64,000 nucleotides of DNA. Origin: Gp1-AA133 sp963850425. GTDB taxonomy: Bacteria; Acidobacteriota; Terriglobia; Terriglobales; Acidobacteriaceae. The stretch spans positions 1,674,001-1,738,000 of the forward strand of contig CAWKLF010000001.1 of assembly GCA_963850425.1 (NCBI GenBank). The letters run 5' to 3'. The notes beneath the pieces were generated by a model. The model was not told where the DNA came from and did not search any database. It saw nothing but the letters and a program-made list of their open reading frames with translations. Of the stretch, positions 61,610-64,000 are shown piece by piece. A program made the translations under genes and the position numbers. How positions within the stretch are numbered: position 1 is the stretch's first letter; the number at the start of each line of letters is the position of its first letter.

Positions 61610-62565
61610 TCACCGTCCTGACGGGGGGAACGGGCGGGGCAAAATTTGTCGACGGTTTGAGCCGAGTAGTGCCCCCTGAGGAGCTCACGCTCATCGTCAA
61701 TACGGGCGATGACTTGTTGTGGTGGGGTCTGTACGTTTCTCCCGACATCGATTCGATCACCTACGTACTGTCCGGACTGCTGAGTCGCGAGCGCGGCTGG
61801 GGGGTAAAAGGGGATACGTTCTTCTGCCTGCAGCACATGGGGCAACTCGGGCAACCCATCTGGTTTCATGCGGGGGATCGCGATCTTGCCGTACACATCC
61901 TGCGCTCAAAGTTGCTGGCGGAAGGAAAGACCCTCTCGGAGGTGACCGGGGAGATTTCGGACAAACTCGGGGTGAAAGCGCACATCCTGCCCATGAGCAA
62001 CTCGCGCGTGGAAACGCGGGTCGGCACTCCGCTGGGGGAGTTGAGTTTCGAAGAATATTTCGTACAGCGTTGGTACCAGGACCCGGTAGAATCCATTCGC
62101 TTTGCCGGTGCGGCGGATGCGGAACCGGCTCCCGGAGTGCTCGAGGCGATCATGAACGCGGACGTGGTGTTAGTGGCCCCGAGCAACCCGGTGACCAGCA
62201 TCGGTCCGATTCTCGCGGTGCCCGGAGTGCGAGAAGCTTTGCACAGAAGCAAGGCGCGAATTGCGGCGGTGAGCCCCATCGTGGCCGGGGAAGCAGTCGC
62301 GGGTCCGGCGGGCATTTTGATGGCTTCGCAAGGGCTGCCGGTCTCGGTTGGCGGCGTGGCGCAGGCCTATCACGATTTCCTGGATATGCTGGTGGTGGAT
62401 GTCCGCGATGCCGAAGCAGTTGACGAACTCTCGAAGTCCGGGCTGCATGTTCATGTAACCAAGACCATCATGCGTACATCAGAAGACAAGGCCGATCTGG
62501 CTAGTGCAGTGCTATCCGCAGTGCGCGGACAGAGCGCGGCGGCCGTGGGGCCTGATCACTCATGA
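61606..62565 (+). CDS. cofD: 2-phospho-L-lactate transferase (CofD/FbiA)
   Basis: 319 residues from a GTG at 61606 that overlaps the cofG stop (GTGA), preceded by GGAGGG. The family signature is VLTGGTGGAKFVDGLSRVV, then VNTGDDLLWWGLYVSPDIDS, RGWGVKGDTFF, and VVLVAPSNPVTSIGPILAVP. It joins the phospholactyl or phosphoenolpyruvyl moiety to Fo, giving F420-0 or dehydro-F420-0. The cofactor identity cannot be fixed by sequence. It is coupled to cofC (ATGA overlap). Confidence 0.9.
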   Translation: MITVLTGGTGGAKFVDGLSRVVPPEELTLIVNTGDDLLWWGLYVSPDIDSITYVLSGLLSRERGWGVKGDTFFCLQHMGQLGQPIWFHAGDRDLAVHILRSKLLAEGKTLSEVTGEISDKLGVKAHILPMSNSRVETRVGTPLGELSFEEYFVQRWYQDPVESIRFAGAADAEPAPGVLEAIMNADVVLVAPSNPVTSIGPILAVPGVREALHRSKARIAAVSPIVAGEAVAGPAGILMASQGLPVSVGGVAQAYHDFLDMLVVDVRDAEAVDELSKSGLHVHVTKTIMRTSEDKADLASAVLSAVRGQSAAAVGPDHS

Positions 62566-63212
62566 TCCTCATCCCGGTCAAGAACCTGAAAGAAGCGAAG
62601 CAACGGCTGGCCTCCGTGCTCTCCCAGGCAGAGCGGACCGAACTTGCGCGGGCCATGCTGCAGGACGTGACTGCGGCATTGGCTTCGTGGGACAGACCTC
62701 CCGAGGTCGCGATTGTGAGCTGTGATTCCTTTGCCTTGTCGCTGGCCTGCAAGTATGGATTCGAAGTAATCGCCGACCATCGCAACAGCGGTGAGAGCGA
62801 TGCCATTGAAATCGCTACCCGGGTATGTGAAGCGCGTGAACTCGATACGCTGGTCATCCCCGGGGACATCCCACTCGTGCAAGCTTGGGAACTGCAGGCA
62901 ATTTACGACGCAGCACCCGAATCAGGGACTGTGCTGGTGCCGGCCGGAGACGGTCGAGGCACGAATGCCGTGCTGCGGCGGCCTGCGGCTCTGTTTCCCT
63001 TGCGTTTCGGAAATGACAGTTTCAAACCGCACCTGGCGGCGGCCCGGGCAACGGGAAAACCTTGCGTGGTTCTTCCCCTCCCCGGTATTGCGGTGGATGT
63101 GGACGACCCGGCGGATCTTCAGAAGCTGATCAATCTCCCCGGTGACACGCACGCGCAACGGCTGGCGCGCAGCTGGGATCTCCGCGAATATCCTGTTGCC
63201 GTGAACGAGTAA
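62562..63212 (+). CDS. cofC: 2-phospho-L-lactate / phosphoenolpyruvate guanylyltransferase (CofC/FbiD)
   Basis: 216 residues; the ATG overlaps the cofD stop by four bases. The nucleotidyltransferase fold starts MILIPVKNLKEAKQRLASVL with the nucleotide-binding Lys and Arg, then LVIPGDIPLVQAWELQAIY (metal Asp) and GTNAVLRRPAALFP, and finally VDVDDPADLQ. It activates phospholactate or PEP with GTP for CofD. In mycobacteria the homologue FbiD uses PEP. Confidence 0.9.
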   Translation: MILIPVKNLKEAKQRLASVLSQAERTELARAMLQDVTAALASWDRPPEVAIVSCDSFALSLACKYGFEVIADHRNSGESDAIEIATRVCEARELDTLVIPGDIPLVQAWELQAIYDAAPESGTVLVPAGDGRGTNAVLRRPAALFPLRFGNDSFKPHLAAARATGKPCVVLPLPGIAVDVDDPADLQKLINLPGDTHAQRLARSWDLREYPVAVNE

Positions 63213-63218
63213 GCCTGC

Positions 63219-63971
63219 ATGCAGGAAATCCGGATACTTCCGGTTCCGCTTTCTGCTGAAATCTTACCCGGAGATTCACTCGCCCAGATACTCTTCGACA
63301 CTGTTCGCGGGAAACGCATCTTACTAGCGAAGGGAGACATCCTTGTCGTGAAGCACAAGGTTGTCTCCAAGGCTGAAGGGCGTTTGGTGAGGTTGGACGC
63401 TGTGAAGCCGTCGGCTGCGTCGCGCACATGGGGCAAGCGCTACAAGGTCGATGCTCGGGTGATTGAGCTTGCGCTGCGGGAAAGCAAGAGCGTGATCCGG
63501 CGAAAGAACGGCGTGCTCATTACTGAAACCCGGCATGGGTTCATCTGCGCGAACAGCGGGATCGATGTTTCCAATGTCGATGGCGGGAAACACGCTCTGT
63601 TACTGCCGGAGGATCCGGACCGTTCTGCAAGGAAGTTGCACCGCGAGCTTCGCAAGCTGACTGGGCTATCGATCCCGGTGATCATTAGCGATAGCTTCGG
63701 GCGGGCGTGGCGGGAGGGTGTGACGGAAGCGGCGATTGGAGTGGCGGGCATGGAGGCAATCCACGATTACCGGGGGCGGCGAGATCCGCATGGCTATTCT
63801 CTGCGTGTGACGCTGGATGCGGTTGCCGACCAATTGGCTTGCGCCGCGGGACTGCTGTCGAGCAAGCTATCCCGCACTCCGTTTGTTATTATTCGTGGAT
63901 TCCCGTACCAATCCGGACGTGGGAGTTCCCGTTCTCTTCTTCGTCCCGCGAAACTGGATTTGTTTCGCTAG
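63219..63971 (+). CDS. cofE: F420-0:gamma-glutamyl ligase (CofE)
   Basis: 250 residues. Motifs are VKHKVVSKAEGRLVRL (near residue 45), ETRHGFICANSGIDVSNVDGG, then LPEDPDRSARKLHREL and VIISDSFGRAWREGVTEAAIG. It adds glutamates to F420-0 using GTP. The mycobacterial FbiB also has a C-terminal reductase domain; this protein stops at the ligase, as in the archaeal CofE. An ATG at 63219 follows cofC by six bases. Confidence 0.9.
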   Translation: MQEIRILPVPLSAEILPGDSLAQILFDTVRGKRILLAKGDILVVKHKVVSKAEGRLVRLDAVKPSAASRTWGKRYKVDARVIELALRESKSVIRRKNGVLITETRHGFICANSGIDVSNVDGGKHALLLPEDPDRSARKLHRELRKLTGLSIPVIISDSFGRAWREGVTEAAIGVAGMEAIHDYRGRRDPHGYSLRVTLDAVADQLACAAGLLSSKLSRTPFVIIRGFPYQSGRGSSRSLLRPAKLDLFR

Positions 63972-63980
63972 GAGGGTGTT

Positions 63981-64000
63981 GTGGCGCGAGCACTGGCGTT
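63981..64000 (+). CDS. Start of a further gene, cut by the right edge
   Basis: A GTG at 63981 lies 9 bases after the cofE stop with AGGAGG just upstream, in line with the operon. Only about six codons (MARALA) are visible. cofH is an obvious candidate to complete the pathway but this is a guess. Confidence 0.5.

Noticed and set aside
1..64000. rRNA, tRNA, prophage or insertion sequence
   Set aside because: I found no tRNA-like T-arm with acceptor stem, no transposase or integrase motif, and no long terminal inverted repeats besides the intergenic elements listed.

Overview
The window looks like part of the chromosome of a soil-type Acidobacteriota, most likely class Terriglobia. This is inferred from gene content and codon use, since no rRNA or tRNA is present. 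DNA is GC-rich, and TTG and GTG starts are common. The gene set combines hopanoid synthesis (hpnH), a DUF2934 protein, ARPP-1, an anti-sigma factor fused to YCF48-like repeats, secreted metallopeptidases, and many intergenic palindromic repeats. One dispersed repeat, read on one strand, encodes the HPERSEGP spurious peptide common in acidobacterial genomes. No prophage, insertion sequence, CRISPR array or integron was seen.

Layout. 1-7 kb: a truncated secreted carboxypeptidase-regulatory-like protein; a 376-base gap holding a perfect parS-like palindrome; LpxH-like phosphatase with a glycosyltransferase; an outer-membrane barrel; a STAS antagonist; and small stress or envelope proteins (DUF2934, BON, YflT-like). 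7-13.4 kb: LysR regulator, leuA (lacking the C-terminal allosteric domain), leuB, a small zinc-ribbon-like protein, a dolichyl-phosphate-type glycosyltransferase and an HD-GYP response regulator. 13.5-24.5 kb: secreted unknowns, hpnH, yceI with an FNR-type box, ilvD and ilvC (three reading-frame breaks between them), a TetR regulator with cupin, and a ferredoxin-NADP reductase. 24.7-36 kb: zinc-dependent phospholipase C-like protein, ARPP-1, sigma and anti-sigma pair, M24 peptidase, DUF983, trxA, lexA, a RibD-like reductase and an M20 peptidase. 36-46.7 kb: cysS, DUF1906, mutY, rlpA, HIT protein, an Arg/Gly-rich receiver protein, EAL-HDOD protein, peroxiredoxin and M28 peptidase. 47-55 kb: TPR protein next to an unusual class III nucleotidyl-cyclase-like protein, then a periplasmic redox cluster (YCF48-like, cytochrome c, CuA cupredoxin, Tat phosphoesterase) divergent from a sigma and anti-sigma pair. 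55-59.6 kb: secreted protease, crystallin-like I36 protein, bactofilin, msrB and an M15 peptidase. 59.7 kb to the end: flavin reductase, then an overlapping coenzyme F420 biosynthesis run (cofG, cofD, cofC, cofE) entering another gene at the right edge.

How the genes work together. Four steps of branched-chain amino acid synthesis are present in scattered form (leuA, leuB, ilvD, ilvC); ilvBN and leuCD are not here. cofGDCE would make most of F420 once CofH is supplied from elsewhere. The CuA protein and lipid-anchored cytochrome c are translationally coupled and probably exchange electrons at the periplasmic face. The strongest candidates for something new are the cyclase-like protein with altered base-recognition positions, the YCF48-fused anti-sigma factor, the minimal CuA/cytochrome c module, and the Arg/Gly-rich protein with a receiver-like domain.
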